Shown: positions 8,847 to 19,905 of the stretch, one piece after another
Layout of the letters: each line of letters starts with the position of its first letter
Position numbering within the stretch: the stretch's first letter is position 1
The notes under the pieces: generated by a model
Database searches by the model: none
Told to the model about the DNA's origin: nothing
Seen by the model: only the letters and a program-made list of their open reading frames with translations
Assembly (NCBI GenBank): GCA_013152205.1
Contig: JAADGV010000018.1
Span: 1 to 64,000 of the forward strand
Length of the DNA stretch: 64,000 nt
Source of the DNA: Planctomycetota bacterium
Lineage (GTDB): Bacteria > Planctomycetota > Planctomycetia > Pirellulales > Lacipirellulaceae
Direction: 5' to 3'
Made by a program: the position numbers and the translations under genes

Positions 8847-9012
8847 GGATGTTTGATTGTTGATTTAAGATTTTTGATTTGGCTAAGCCGCGAGCGGCTG
8901 GGGGACTTTATTGGACAAAACTATGTTGGTTGTTGGTGCTGGTATCGTAGTGTTTGTGGGGTTAGTTTTGGCACGAAATGCGGGGAAGGCCCATGAGGTG
9001 GACAATATTGGG
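8847..9012 (-). repeat. 165-bp dispersed repeat, copy B (inverted)
   Basis: This is the inverted partner of 251-414. It includes the same CTAAGCCGCGAGCGGCTG palindrome and the same run toward the ATCAAAAATCTTAAATC motif. It starts about 20 bases upstream of the manC start codon. Confidence 0.85.
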
Positions 9013-9111
9013 TGCGGAATGCGGAAATCGGAGTGCGGAAGGGGTGGATATTGTCCATTTGGGCGCGGTAAATGACGAAATCTGAATGACGAATGACTGA
9101 CCAGAAGACTT

Positions 9112-9420
9112 GTCGTAAGGTGGATACCCCAAAGGGGTTGCACATCGTAGCCCAGGGTAAGCGGCGAAGCCGCGCCACCCTGGGTAATCGTGCTTGAGAA
9201 TAAGCGAACCCTGAAAGGGTTCTATAAGTTGAAATATTACGTTTTTCAGGCATTTTTGATCGCACGACGATTGTGCAACCCTTTCAGGGTTGAGGTTTTC
9301 GGAGCCTTAGAACCCAGGGTGCGCCGCTTCGCGGTGACCCTGGGCTACGATGTAAAACGCCTTTGGCGTAAAGGACTTACGGCCTGGACTGCTCGGCACG
9401 CCGAACTTGGAACTATTGAA
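9112..9420. repeat. Dispersed repeat with nested palindromes, copy 1
   Basis: It contains two inverted halves carrying CCCAGGGT...ACCCTGGG, inner hairpins AACCCTGAAAGGGTT and CAACCCTTTCAGGGTTG, and the end motif CGAACTTGGAACT. A related copy lies at 29258-29513. No plausible protein is encoded. Confidence 0.8.
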
Positions 9421-9667
9421 TGACGAAAAAGCTGATCACTAACGGCTAAAAGCTAATCGCTATTATCCCAGAAGTGGTGACACAATTTCAACTGTTAAAT
9501 TTGGCCGGGGGGGGACGCGGGTGTGTTGGGTGATTGGACTTGACCAGATGGTTGCTATTCTGAACAAAGCTCCGTAGTTCTTAGGATTCTTGCTCTACTT
9601 TGGGTTAAGTTATGAGTGGAGTCGGTCCGAAGGGAAGAATAGCTGTGAATTCTTGAAGGGCTTACCA

Positions 9668-10147
9668 ATGCTAGCAACCCGCCTACCTATGATCTTTGGT
9701 CGCACCAGTGTGTGGCTGGCGGTAGCGGTTCTGCTTTTTCCTGGGGCCACTTTCGCCCAGTGCAGTTGCAGCGATGGCGGGGCAGACGTAAGTCTTCGCC
9801 AGGATGTCTCTGCCTGCTGCTGTCAGGAAGCTTCCGCGACTGATAGCTGTTGCGTTGAACTAGACGCTTCGGTTCCCTCGTGTTGCAGTTCGGCCGGTAC
9901 GGGCTGCGACGGGTCTGGTTGCAATTGTGGTTGCTCGCAAGAGGACTCTCCGCAGTCTCAGGAGCCGTTCCAGTCGGCGTCTTCTTCTAACCCGCTCGAA
10001 CAGGTTGTTTTAGGCTTGGCCGATTTGGCCACCGCCCGATGCTATTCTTCCGGTTCGCTTTTTCAAGCCAACCCGAACCAGTTCCAACAAGTTACTCCGG
10101 TCACTGCCTTGCAGCGCTGCATCGCTTTGTCGCGATTTACGTGTTGA
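9668..10147 (+). CDS. Cys-rich secreted protein, unknown function
   Basis: The 159-aa product begins with a signal peptide (hydrophobic core WLAVAVLLFPGATFA, cleavage before QCSC). The mature part has about 16 cysteines in dense clusters (CSC, CCC, CC, CC, CNCGC), then a Ser/Gln-rich stretch, then three isolated Cys near the end. ATG 9668 was chosen because GAAGGG lies 8 bases upstream and the signal peptide follows at once. Cys clusters of this kind suggest metal binding or disulfide packing. The downstream gene at 11005 has a Cys metal-site tail, which supports a metal-related role. No family is recognised. Confidence 0.65.
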   Translation: MLATRLPMIFGRTSVWLAVAVLLFPGATFAQCSCSDGGADVSLRQDVSACCCQEASATDSCCVELDASVPSCCSSAGTGCDGSGCNCGCSQEDSPQSQEPFQSASSSNPLEQVVLGLADLATARCYSSGSLFQANPNQFQQVTPVTALQRCIALSRFTC

Positions 10148-10354
10148 TCTTCTCCTCTTGAGGAAATGCCTCGTACGCCTATGGGCTTCGTGATCGCATT
10201 TCTCCTCTTTCTTTCGTTGTAAAACGTGCGGCCTCGTGTTTGCTCACCGCTTCCAATTGGGCGGAGCCATCGCAAAATTGGCCATCGGTTACCCCTCGCT
10301 TACCCGTCCATTCCCCTGGTTGCCGTGTGCAGCCAAGCACGGAGAAGAAAAACC

Positions 10355-10930
10355 ATGTTAGCTAAAACCAACAAATTCCAGTCGTGTGTTGCTTATGCCC
10401 GTTCGGTAGCCCTTGAATCGAGTCGTCAGCAAACTCGCCACTCAGGCGGCGCCCAATCGCCGTTCCCGCGTCATGTCTTGATCGTGGAATTTCGCGACGA
10501 GATTTATGCGAGTTTGAGTCGTGTTCTTGAAGACGAAGGTCTGACCGTTAGTCGGGCTGAAAAAGCTTCGGAGGTTGCTGCGATGTCGTCGGGGACATCA
10601 CGCGATATCGTTTTGATCAACGAAGCCATGCCGGATGAAAGCGGTTGGCTGATTAGCGCCAAGCTACGGCTCTCGAACACTCCGCGACGACTCTGGATGT
10701 ACACGGCAAAAAAGTTGTACTGCTTGCAAGAGTGGCAGGAGCTGGCGGGCGTTGAGCATTCATTTTGCTATGGGGGCGACTTGCTTCGGCTGATTTTGGC
10801 TTTGCGGGCTCAAATCAACCTTCAAAGCAAACTCGATCAGAAGTCAGCTGCTCGAAACAAAGTTAGTACGCCTTCCCTAGGAGCCTTTTCGACGAATTTT
10901 TCTGGCTTGGCGCCAAGGTTCGCTGGATAA
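10355..10930 (+). CDS. Degenerate receiver-domain protein without the phosphoacceptor Asp
   Basis: The 191-aa protein has a response-regulator-like core at about residues 40-160 (HVLIVEF, DIVLINEAMPDESGW, MYTAKK). The usual phospho-Asp position is N89, and the acidic pocket is reduced to E45-F46. The T117 and Lys equivalents are kept. It therefore probably works without phosphorylation. No output domain is seen, and the tail is basic and Ser-rich. ATG 10355 follows GGAGAAG by about 8 bases, and the longer frame from 10226 is not supported. It lies between two secreted Cys-containing proteins on the same strand. Confidence 0.65.
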   Translation: MLAKTNKFQSCVAYARSVALESSRQQTRHSGGAQSPFPRHVLIVEFRDEIYASLSRVLEDEGLTVSRAEKASEVAAMSSGTSRDIVLINEAMPDESGWLISAKLRLSNTPRRLWMYTAKKLYCLQEWQELAGVEHSFCYGGDLLRLILALRAQINLQSKLDQKSAARNKVSTPSLGAFSTNFSGLAPRFAG

Positions 10931-11004
10931 GGCTCGCGGTTGGATCTTTTTTAATTACTATCAGTCCGTTGCATCTAGCAGAATGACTGCTGAAGGAAAA
11001 AATA

Positions 11005-11889
11005 ATGTTTGCTCATACACAAAAACGTCGTGACTTTTTCTCGTATCTCACCTGGTCGACAACCCGACGAATGACGGCTTGGCTTGCTTTGCCTGTGGTT
11101 GCGTTGGCTTTTGGCTCGAATGTTTATGCAGCGGGGTGCGGTGGCGGGGGATGCTCAAGCGGAGGTGGCTCTCCTGTGGCTAGCTCGCCGTACGGTGCGA
11201 ATCCTATGGCAAATCACGCGGGGCGTGGTGGGTCGTCTACTCGCGGTGGAGGCATGCAGCATCCGATGGAGCCGGCACAAGCGCCTATGCCCTCGATGGG
11301 CGCGTCGCAGACAGGCCCGCACGGTGGGCAATTGTCGATACTGAAAAAACATCAGGCGGAGGTGGTTTTTACCGCGAAAGAAACTCGCGTCTATCTCTAC
11401 ACGGCAACAGGCGAGCCGCTGGCAGCGCGTGGTGTTCAGGGTACGGTCGCGATGAAGATTCTTGGCATCGAAAAAATTTATCGCTACGCGTTTCAGGAAG
11501 CCTCGGATGCGCGAAATAAGTCTTTTCTGGTGGTGCAGGTCGACGCCAGTCGGTTGCGCGACGGAGACATGGAAGCAACGTTTCAGCTAACTGGTTTGCC
11601 GATGCAGGACGAGCCGCGGGCGGGTTTTTCGCAAACCTTTGCGTTGGCCCAGTCGGCGGCATCTACACAACCAATGCCGAGCGGAGTACGCCAAGTGGCG
11701 ACGACGCAGGCGGATTTGCCTCTGATTGCTAAGCAGAAAACTTGCCCGATTACGAAAGGGCCACTCGATTCGATGGGAGGCCCTGTCAAATTGATGATTG
11801 GCGACAAGCCCCTGTTTGTATGCTGTGCAGGCTGCATCGATCAGGTGAAGAGCAATCCGGCGATGTACTTGGCCATGCTGAATCGCTAG
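11005..11889 (+). CDS. Secreted protein with C-terminal TRASH/YHS-like Cys metal site
   Basis: The 294-aa product has a signal peptide (cleavage near VYA-AGC), then a Gly/Ser/Cys region (GCGGGGCSSGGG) and a Met/Pro/His-rich stretch. A middle beta-rich domain begins at GPHGGQLSILKKHQAEVVF. The C-terminal module has C-P-I-T near residue 247 and VCCAGC about 25 residues later, resembling heavy-metal-binding TRASH/YHS-type fingers found next to efflux adaptors. GAAGG precedes the ATG. Periplasmic copper or other metal handling is an inference. It is the third gene of a same-strand cluster. Confidence 0.65.
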   Translation: MFAHTQKRRDFFSYLTWSTTRRMTAWLALPVVALAFGSNVYAAGCGGGGCSSGGGSPVASSPYGANPMANHAGRGGSSTRGGGMQHPMEPAQAPMPSMGASQTGPHGGQLSILKKHQAEVVFTAKETRVYLYTATGEPLAARGVQGTVAMKILGIEKIYRYAFQEASDARNKSFLVVQVDASRLRDGDMEATFQLTGLPMQDEPRAGFSQTFALAQSAASTQPMPSGVRQVATTQADLPLIAKQKTCPITKGPLDSMGGPVKLMIGDKPLFVCCAGCIDQVKSNPAMYLAMLNR

Positions 11890-11946
11890 GTGCGTTTTGC
11901 TTTTTTTGTGTGTCGGTGTGATTCCCGGCGATCTGTAAGATCGCGG

Positions 11947-13002
11947 CTAGGGGGGGGTGTGTTTTGGTAGGGTTTTTAGGAGTTGTTTTGTGGTGTTTTT
12001 TGGGTTTGGGGATGCAGTGACTGTGTTGCTTACGGCTATGCGTGTGATGCCGGTGGTTAAAACTTTTGATAGGTTTTCGGCGTTGATGCCGCCGATGGCG
12101 TAGGTGGGGAGTCGAATCTCCCCGGCGACTTGGCTTAGATAGCCGAGGCCGGGGAATTGGTCGAACGTTTTTGTTTCGGAAGCAAAGGTAGGGCCGGCGC
12201 CGAGGTAGTTGGCGCCGTCGAGTACGGCGGTGCGGGCTTGTTCGATCGAATGGGTGGAAACGCCGATTAGTTTGCGTGGGCCTAGGATCTTGCGCGCGTC
12301 TTTGACGCTGAGGTCGTCTTGGCCGAGATGTACGCCATCGGCGCCGACTGCGGCGGCGATGTCGGGGCGGTCGTTGATCATCAAAATCGCGCTGCCTTCT
12401 TGGCGGGGGACCAATGTCCGTAGCAGCCTAGCGCGCTGGACGAGTTCGGCGTCCGTGAGCTGCTTGTCTCGCAATTGAATCATCGGTGTGCCTGCTTCGA
12501 CTAGTTGCGCGACTAGCGAGGTGAACTGTTCGACGTTTGGTTGGCCGTCGATGAGTACACAGAGCGGCACGTTTTCGAGTTGTGCAATGCTTGTCTGGGT
12601 GATGCTTAGCGAGCGTTCGAGGGTGTAAAGCTGATAGCGGAGCGACTCGAAGCGGCTGGAAATTTCTGGTGCGACGACTTTGCTGTACTCTTCGAGGCTG
12701 CGGAGCGATTGTTTTGTGCGTTCGAGGCTCGCGGTGCAGACATTCTGGGCGTCGGATCGTTGGGCTTCGGCGGTCGTGGTGATTGTGGTGCCGACGTCGT
12801 GTTGTGTTTCGCGGGCAGCGTGTCGTTCGGCTAGAGGCAGATCGGCGCAGGCGGCGGCTAGGCTGTGGCGTAGGTTTTTTGTGATTTTGGTGAGGTGGGC
12901 GTCGTCGAGGATGAAGCGGGTGAAATCTTCGACGACGCGGAGCCCTTCGGTGGCGCGGTTGGCAGAGGCGTCGAGGATGCGGTGGGGTTGGTCGGGCATC
13001 AT
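11947..13002 (-). CDS. thiE: Thiamine-phosphate synthase with N-terminal ThiD2 domain
   Basis: The C-terminal half (about residues 145-345) is a TIM-barrel thiamine-phosphate synthase with VLIDGQ, IQLRDKQ, ILMINDRPDIAAAVGADGV, HLGQDD, GVSTHS, YLGAGPTFASETK and YAIGGI. It joins hydroxymethylpyrimidine diphosphate to the thiazole phosphate. The first about 140 residues (ILDASANRATEGLRVVEDFTR) form the ThiD2 domain that is fused to ThiE in several phyla. No TPP riboswitch was recognised upstream. Confidence 0.92.
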   Translation of the reverse strand: MMPDQPHRILDASANRATEGLRVVEDFTRFILDDAHLTKITKNLRHSLAAACADLPLAERHAARETQHDVGTTITTTAEAQRSDAQNVCTASLERTKQSLRSLEEYSKVVAPEISSRFESLRYQLYTLERSLSITQTSIAQLENVPLCVLIDGQPNVEQFTSLVAQLVEAGTPMIQLRDKQLTDAELVQRARLLRTLVPRQEGSAILMINDRPDIAAAVGADGVHLGQDDLSVKDARKILGPRKLIGVSTHSIEQARTAVLDGANYLGAGPTFASETKTFDQFPGLGYLSQVAGEIRLPTYAIGGINAENLSKVLTTGITRIAVSNTVTASPNPKNTTKQLLKTLPKHTPP

Positions 13003-13044
13003 ACTTTTTCTGCATGTAAGGAAGCAGTTGTTCTTACGTACACT

Positions 13045-13293
13045 TCATTGAACGCGAGGAAGGAGGGAGAAAATGACCAGACCCGCCAACAAGATAACGA
13101 GTAGTAGCCGTTGCAAAATTGTGATTCGTGTGTCGAGAAGCACCATATAGAACGCTGCTAGCATTACCAAGATGATGTAGGGTAAGAAGAATGCCGCACC
13201 AATGCCGTAAACAATACCCAAACCTATCCCTAGTGCCGTGGTCAGCAGAAATAGCTGTCGTAGTGAAAAACGGAATTCTGGAAATTTGAGCAT
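13045..13293 (-). CDS. Small two- or three-helix membrane protein, planctomycete type
   Basis: The 82-aa product starts with LKFPEFRFSLRQLFLLTTALG, the basic FSLR-type leader and first helix that recur in many planctomycete membrane proteins, and has two further hydrophobic segments. It ends in LLPRVQ. It lies just upstream of thiE on the same strand. No function can be given. The ribosome binding site is weak. Confidence 0.6.
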   Translation of the reverse strand: MLKFPEFRFSLRQLFLLTTALGIGLGIVYGIGAAFFLPYIILVMLAAFYMVLLDTRITILQRLLLVILLAGLVIFSLLPRVQ

Positions 13294-13670
13294 TTTTTTG
13301 ACGTCTTGGCAGTTCTAAAAAGGGCATCGCAGTTGCCTTATTTTAACCCCAGGGATGCTTGCAATTGCTCGATTTCGGCTCTCCGCCCTCCACTTTGCCC
13401 CTAATCCGCCCTCGCCGCAGGGCGTTATTATCGTTATCTTCGCCGTCTTCCCACATCGGCGAATGTCCGTTGCAAGAAATACGTCGTCTGGGGGCCCTTT
13501 TCGTAGTTGGTAAGGGTGAACGGTTAAACGACTTCGGTGGTCGTAAATCTAGATATAGCTTTTAGTTGCCTTGATTCCACGGTACTAGGGGCTAGACTTT
13601 CGAGGCTATTCTACTCAGCCGCTTCGGACGGTGTGAAGTGTGGCTGGGCACGAGGGTAAGGACGACAATC
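13294..13670. other. Divergent intergenic region
   Basis: This stretch separates the small membrane protein (minus) from the TPR membrane protein (plus) and should contain both promoters. No convincing reading frame or RNA was seen. Confidence 0.45.
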
Positions 13671-14378
13671 GTGCAAACGCCTAAGATACATAGGACAGCG
13701 TACTTATGGCCGGGACTTTCTCGGTTGTGGGTCCGGGGGTCTTGGGTAGGACTGGCTGTGGCGGTAGGATTTACAGCACTCGCCAATACCCTGTTGTTGG
13801 CAACCTTGGTGTATCGCGACTGGATGGCTGCAAATGTGCAACTGACCGGTTACGGGCTGCTGGTTGTTATTTGGCTGTTGGCGTGGTGGGAGAGCCGTGC
13901 TGATCGGCGGCAAGATTTGGCTGATTCGTCGTCAGACGGGCAGTCGGAAACCCCGCCGGTTGACAAGCAAGAGGAAAAACGAGACGAATGGTTCCGCGAA
14001 GCGCAGCAATGCTATTTGCGGGGCGACTGGGTAGCCGCCGAGCAAAAGTTGCTGGCGCTGCTCAAGCAGGACACACGCGATGTTGAAAGCCGACTGATGC
14101 TGGCCACCCTTTGGCGACATCAGGGGCGTGGCGAGGAGGCCCTTCGTCAGCTTGATCGGCTAGAGCGACTGGAAGCTGCGAGCGAGTGGCAATACGAAAT
14201 TTCGGCGGAACGCGAAGCACTGACAAATCAGAAGCAAACCAAAAAGAACCAAGACGCTCTGCCGGAGCGAGTCGAAACGATCGACTCCAACGATGTCGAC
14301 GACCACGATAAAAATACTGACGAAATTTTTAACGAGAATACACCGACCGACGATACCAACCGACCCATGGCGGCTTAG
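13671..14378 (+). CDS. Membrane-anchored TPR-like protein upstream of clpC
   Basis: Two hydrophobic helices (around VGLAVAVGFTALANTLLLATLVY and GYGLLVVIWLLAWW) are followed by a cytoplasmic-type part with one or two TPR-like units (REAQQCYLRGDWVAAEQ, LMLATLWRHQGRGEEALRQL) and an acidic Asp/Asn-rich tail. GTG 13671 was preferred because TAAGGAC lies 8 bases upstream; GTG 13638 is the alternative. It ends 54 bases before clpC and may be co-transcribed. Family unknown. Confidence 0.6.
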   Translation: MQTPKIHRTAYLWPGLSRLWVRGSWVGLAVAVGFTALANTLLLATLVYRDWMAANVQLTGYGLLVVIWLLAWWESRADRRQDLADSSSDGQSETPPVDKQEEKRDEWFREAQQCYLRGDWVAAEQKLLALLKQDTRDVESRLMLATLWRHQGRGEEALRQLDRLERLEAASEWQYEISAEREALTNQKQTKKNQDALPERVETIDSNDVDDHDKNTDEIFNENTPTDDTNRPMAA

Positions 14379-14432
14379 TTCGCCAGATATCACAAATACA
14401 AATCGTCGATAGGCGAATCACGCAACGGGAGA

Positions 14433-17003
<2,571 letters not shown>

Positions 17004-17034
17004 GCTTCGCTTAGAAACGCGACATGAAACGGCG

Positions 17035-17117
17035 ATAGCCGCGACCTTATAGGTCGCCGGAGTGGGTGATTGAGAAATTGCTTCTCCGGCGATCCGTAGG
17101 ATCGCGGCTATTTTTTT
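17035..17117 (+). terminator. Terminator downstream of clpC, built from a repeated palindrome
   Basis: ATAGCCGCGACC...GGTCGCCGGAG pairs with CTCCGGCGATCC...GGATCGCGGCTAT, and seven Ts follow. A half-copy of the same motif (CGGCGATCTGTAAGATCGCGG) occurs at 11928-11948 between two convergent genes, so a dispersed palindrome appears to have been used as a terminator. Confidence 0.75.
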
Positions 17118-17124
17118 GCGCGTT

Positions 17125-18318
17125 TTACTTTTCGGAATCGAGACTTTCGCTCGATTCTTTTTCTGGGGCGTAGCTTTTTGCTTCGATGATTTGTACGACG
17201 AAGGCGAAGCGTGATTCACCTACATGCTCTGTAGCATAGTTAGTGGTTCCTAGGACCATGTAGTGGCCGAGAGGGGCAGAGAGCTTGCCCGCGAGTTCGA
17301 TGAGATTCGATTCGCCTTGCACTTCCACTCCAAGTTCAAGCATTAGCATCGGTGGATCGTACGCCGATTGGTGCTGAAAGAAGAGCTCGCCTCGGCTTTG
17401 AAATTGTAGTGCTTCGTCAAGGACGAAGGCAGGGAAATAGAAGTGGAAATCTGTGGCATCGTCCACCTCAGCGTATACAGACGTTGAGCTTTGGGTGACA
17501 AGGCGAGGCTCTTGGAGTCCCAGTTGGCCAACCGCCTCGATAACTGAATCGGGCAAGTATTCATACGGATCAGAACCTTCGCCCTCAGGCAGCCCGTTGG
17601 CGAGCCAGAAAATTCGGATCAGTAGGGATTGGGCTTCGATGGTTTCTTCTTCGTCGGATTCGTATTGGGAGTCTGGATTTTGGTCGAGCGTTTCGACTAG
17701 TTCTGAAATTTGCTCTAAGACGTTTTCTTTTGCGTAGACGATCAACATGTTGTTTACGAGGTCGGGGACCAGCCGCAACTGATTTTCGCCTAGGAACGAC
17801 TCGAGGGTTCTTGCTAGCAAGTCGGGGGCAATATGTTGCAGGCGAAAAGCGCGGAGGACGCCATCTTCCAACGGGGCGAGGTTCTTGGGTTTTGCTGCAA
17901 AGGGACTGTTTTGTAACGCTTGTTGTCGTAGCATATCTGCGATCTGTCTTTGCATGGCCTGGATTTGCTGTTCTTGTTGATGAATTCTAGCTTCGGCGCC
18001 TCTCGGATCATCGATTGGTCCAGTGGACCTCGGGTCCAAAACTTGTGGCGGTCTTTGCCGTGCTTGTGTTGGCGGGAGTGGCTGCCGAGATGGTGTTGGC
18101 GAGTCAAACACCAGTGGCTCGGCCATAACACCCCTCGTCCTAGCAGGCTGGGCAATGGATTGGTTAGAAGCCGCGCTGGGAGCCAAAATGCTTTGCTCGT
18201 TAGATGGCTCTGACACCTTGTCTCGCGTGTCTTGGCCGTTCGCTGAAACTGCCAGGAGTGTGGCGACGGACACTGCGAGGGCGATTGTCCAGATTGTTGG
18301 GTTGGATTGTTGGGACAT
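17125..18318 (-). CDS. Secreted protein with a secretin N-domain-like segment
   Basis: The 397-aa product has a signal peptide (WTIALAVSVATLLAVSANG), a disordered Pro/Gln-rich region, a Gln-rich coiled segment (IHQQEQQIQAMQRQIADMLRQQ), and then a motif like the secretin short N-domain (FRLQHIAPDLLARTLESFLG ... NNMLIVYAKENVLEQISELVETLD). The C-terminal half is unassigned. It lies 4 bases after the anti-sigma-like gene and is the last gene of the sigma operon, so it is a probable envelope target or sensor. Periplasmic location is inferred. Confidence 0.6.
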   Translation of the reverse strand: MSQQSNPTIWTIALAVSVATLLAVSANGQDTRDKVSEPSNEQSILAPSAASNQSIAQPARTRGVMAEPLVFDSPTPSRQPLPPTQARQRPPQVLDPRSTGPIDDPRGAEARIHQQEQQIQAMQRQIADMLRQQALQNSPFAAKPKNLAPLEDGVLRAFRLQHIAPDLLARTLESFLGENQLRLVPDLVNNMLIVYAKENVLEQISELVETLDQNPDSQYESDEEETIEAQSLLIRIFWLANGLPEGEGSDPYEYLPDSVIEAVGQLGLQEPRLVTQSSTSVYAEVDDATDFHFYFPAFVLDEALQFQSRGELFFQHQSAYDPPMLMLELGVEVQGESNLIELAGKLSAPLGHYMVLGTTNYATEHVGESRFAFVVQIIEAKSYAPEKESSESLDSEK

Positions 18319-18322
18319 GGTG

Positions 18323-18832
18323 TTATCCTCCGTGGACTCGGGGTTGTTGTTGGAGTGATTGTATTTGAGCGGCGAGGGCGCGTTGGGCGGCTTCGCGACG
18401 CCAGCGTCGGTGGGTGATCGTGGTCGGGTAGACCTGGACGATCGTTACTTGCGGGTCGTTGCTTTTTAGAGGGATGGCGATCATGTCGCCGCGGGCGATG
18501 AAGGTGGCGACTGGTGTGTGGGGAGCTGGGAGCTGGGGGCTGGGGGGTGTTGGGTTGGTGATGGTGGGGGGTGGGGTTTTTGGTTGGGAGACGACCTTGC
18601 GGTCGACGCTAACGGGGGGTTGTTGGAATAGGGCGACTAAGGCTAGGGTTGCGGCGGTGGCGGCTGCTGTTTTCCATGCTAGGGAACGGCGGCGCTGGTG
18701 GCGTAATTTTTTGCCTATGCGATGGTGAAGCGTTGTTGGTGCTGTGGCTGTTGCGTGGTCGGACGTTAGTAGACGGTCGATCCAGTGTTGGAAATCGTCG
18801 TCGGGGGCGTTTTTATTTGGTTCGTTGTTCAT
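18323..18832 (-). CDS. Membrane anti-sigma-like protein
   Basis: The 169-aa protein has a short acidic N-terminal part, one transmembrane helix (TAAATAATLALVALF) and a Pro-rich periplasmic part. Its start codon overlaps the stop of the ECF sigma gene (ATGA, 18829-18832). That position and topology are typical of single-pass anti-sigma factors. I see no zinc-binding HxxxCxxC motif, so the assignment rests on context. Confidence 0.6.
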   Translation of the reverse strand: MNNEPNKNAPDDDFQHWIDRLLTSDHATATAPTTLHHRIGKKLRHQRRRSLAWKTAAATAATLALVALFQQPPVSVDRKVVSQPKTPPPTITNPTPPSPQLPAPHTPVATFIARGDMIAIPLKSNDPQVTIVQVYPTTITHRRWRREAAQRALAAQIQSLQQQPRVHGG

Positions 18833-19329
18833 CGCTTGGCTCCGCAGACTTCTTCGTACAGGTCTCGTAGTTGTTCTCGCAATTGCTTGCGGCCCATCGA
18901 TAGGCTTGCCTTCACCGCGGCGGCACTAATGCCCAGCACGTCGGCTGTTTCTTGTTGGCTCAGTTGTTCGACGGTGATTAAGTGCATGACTTGGCGTTGC
19001 CGGTCGGGCAGGTTGTCGAGCGCAGCCAAAGCTGCGGCGACGCTCTCTCGTTGAATGAGTTTTGTGGCGGTTGTCGGTTGCCGGTCGGGTGGTGGGTCGA
19101 CCAGTAGTCGGGGGCGTTCAGTTTGGCGGCGTAGGTGGTCGGTCCATAGGTTGGTAGCAATCCGCAGGAGCCAGACCTTGGCCGCCTGGGGTTCGCGCAG
19201 CGCGTTGATCTTACGCCAGGCTCGCAGCATGGTGTCTTGGGTCAGGTCTTCGGCTTGCTGATGGTTTTTTGTCAAACGCAAGGCATAGCGAAAAACCACG
19301 TCCAGGTGCTCTTCAAGAACCGGATTCAC
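18829..19329 (-). CDS. ECF-family RNA polymerase sigma factor
   Basis: Sigma region 2 is visible in DVVFRYALRLTKNHQQAEDLTQDTMLRAWR and region 4 in ALDNLPDRQRQVMHLITVEQLSQQETADVLGISAAAVKASL, separated by a short linker, about 166 aa in all. The same frame is open upstream to 19641 but there encodes non-sigma sequence, so I place the start at the GTG at 19329; no strong ribosome binding site supports it. Region 4 ends with LREQLRDLYEE. It is translationally coupled to the membrane anti-sigma-like gene. Confidence 0.85.
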   Translation of the reverse strand: MNPVLEEHLDVVFRYALRLTKNHQQAEDLTQDTMLRAWRKINALREPQAAKVWLLRIATNLWTDHLRRQTERPRLLVDPPPDRQPTTATKLIQRESVAAALAALDNLPDRQRQVMHLITVEQLSQQETADVLGISAAAVKASLSMGRKQLREQLRDLYEEVCGAKR

Positions 19330-19905
19330 TGAGGGATTCGACCTGCTGATGGTCTTCGGGCCGTCGACCGATCGTTGGCCATCGGCTTGCCGTGCTATCA
19401 GTGAAAGACGGATGCTGCTGGAAAAGGTCAAAGCAAACCCGGCAAAAAAGAGAGAAATCGAAAGACTTGCCGCTATTCTACGCAAAACGCCCAGATGTAC
19501 AAATCGTTGAAGGCGGGCAACTTTGCTCAAGCCGTAAGCTTGGGGCGTCGAAGTTGAGAGACGTGTCTGCGTGTGCGCGTAGGTTGTGCTTTGGTCATAG
19601 GAAAAAAGGATAACCACAGCGCGGCCTTTGGCCGCAAACAAAAAAAGGGAACCGCTAATCAGCGCTAATACACGCTAATAGGTGAAAAAAATGCGAAAAA
19701 CAGACATGCGATTAGCGGTTACTTCTTACAAAAAAAGTGTGTCAAGAAAACAAGCTTTTACGGGTTTGTCTTAGAGTAGCGCAGAGTACATGAAAAAACA
19801 GTTTATCTCTGCGTCCCTCCGCGTCCTCTGTGGTTCAAATTAATACGGTTTTTTTGCAACTGTGACTTTGTAGTTCTCCTGAGCCTTTAGGTGAGATCGT
19901 TTGTA
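19330..19905. other. Upstream region of the sigma operon and mla cluster
   Basis: This 575-base divergent region is mostly non-coding. It carries degenerate dispersed sequence (GCGGCCTTTGGCCGCAAAC palindrome, CGCTAATACACGCTAATAGG, and CTCTGCGTCCCTCCGCGTCC-type motifs). Related fragments occur near 25376 and 29100. Confidence 0.5.

Larger units (their letters stand above)
8826..9667. other. 840-base intergenic region made of dispersed repeats
   Basis: No gene is supported. It holds repeat copy B (8847-9012), a tract of AATGACGAAT-type motifs around 9070-9105, and a second repeat element at 9112-9420. Confidence 0.6.

Noticed and set aside
13003-13044. TPP riboswitch upstream of thiE
   Set aside because: The conserved CTGAGA-type core was not found, and the small membrane protein gene lies only 42 bases away.
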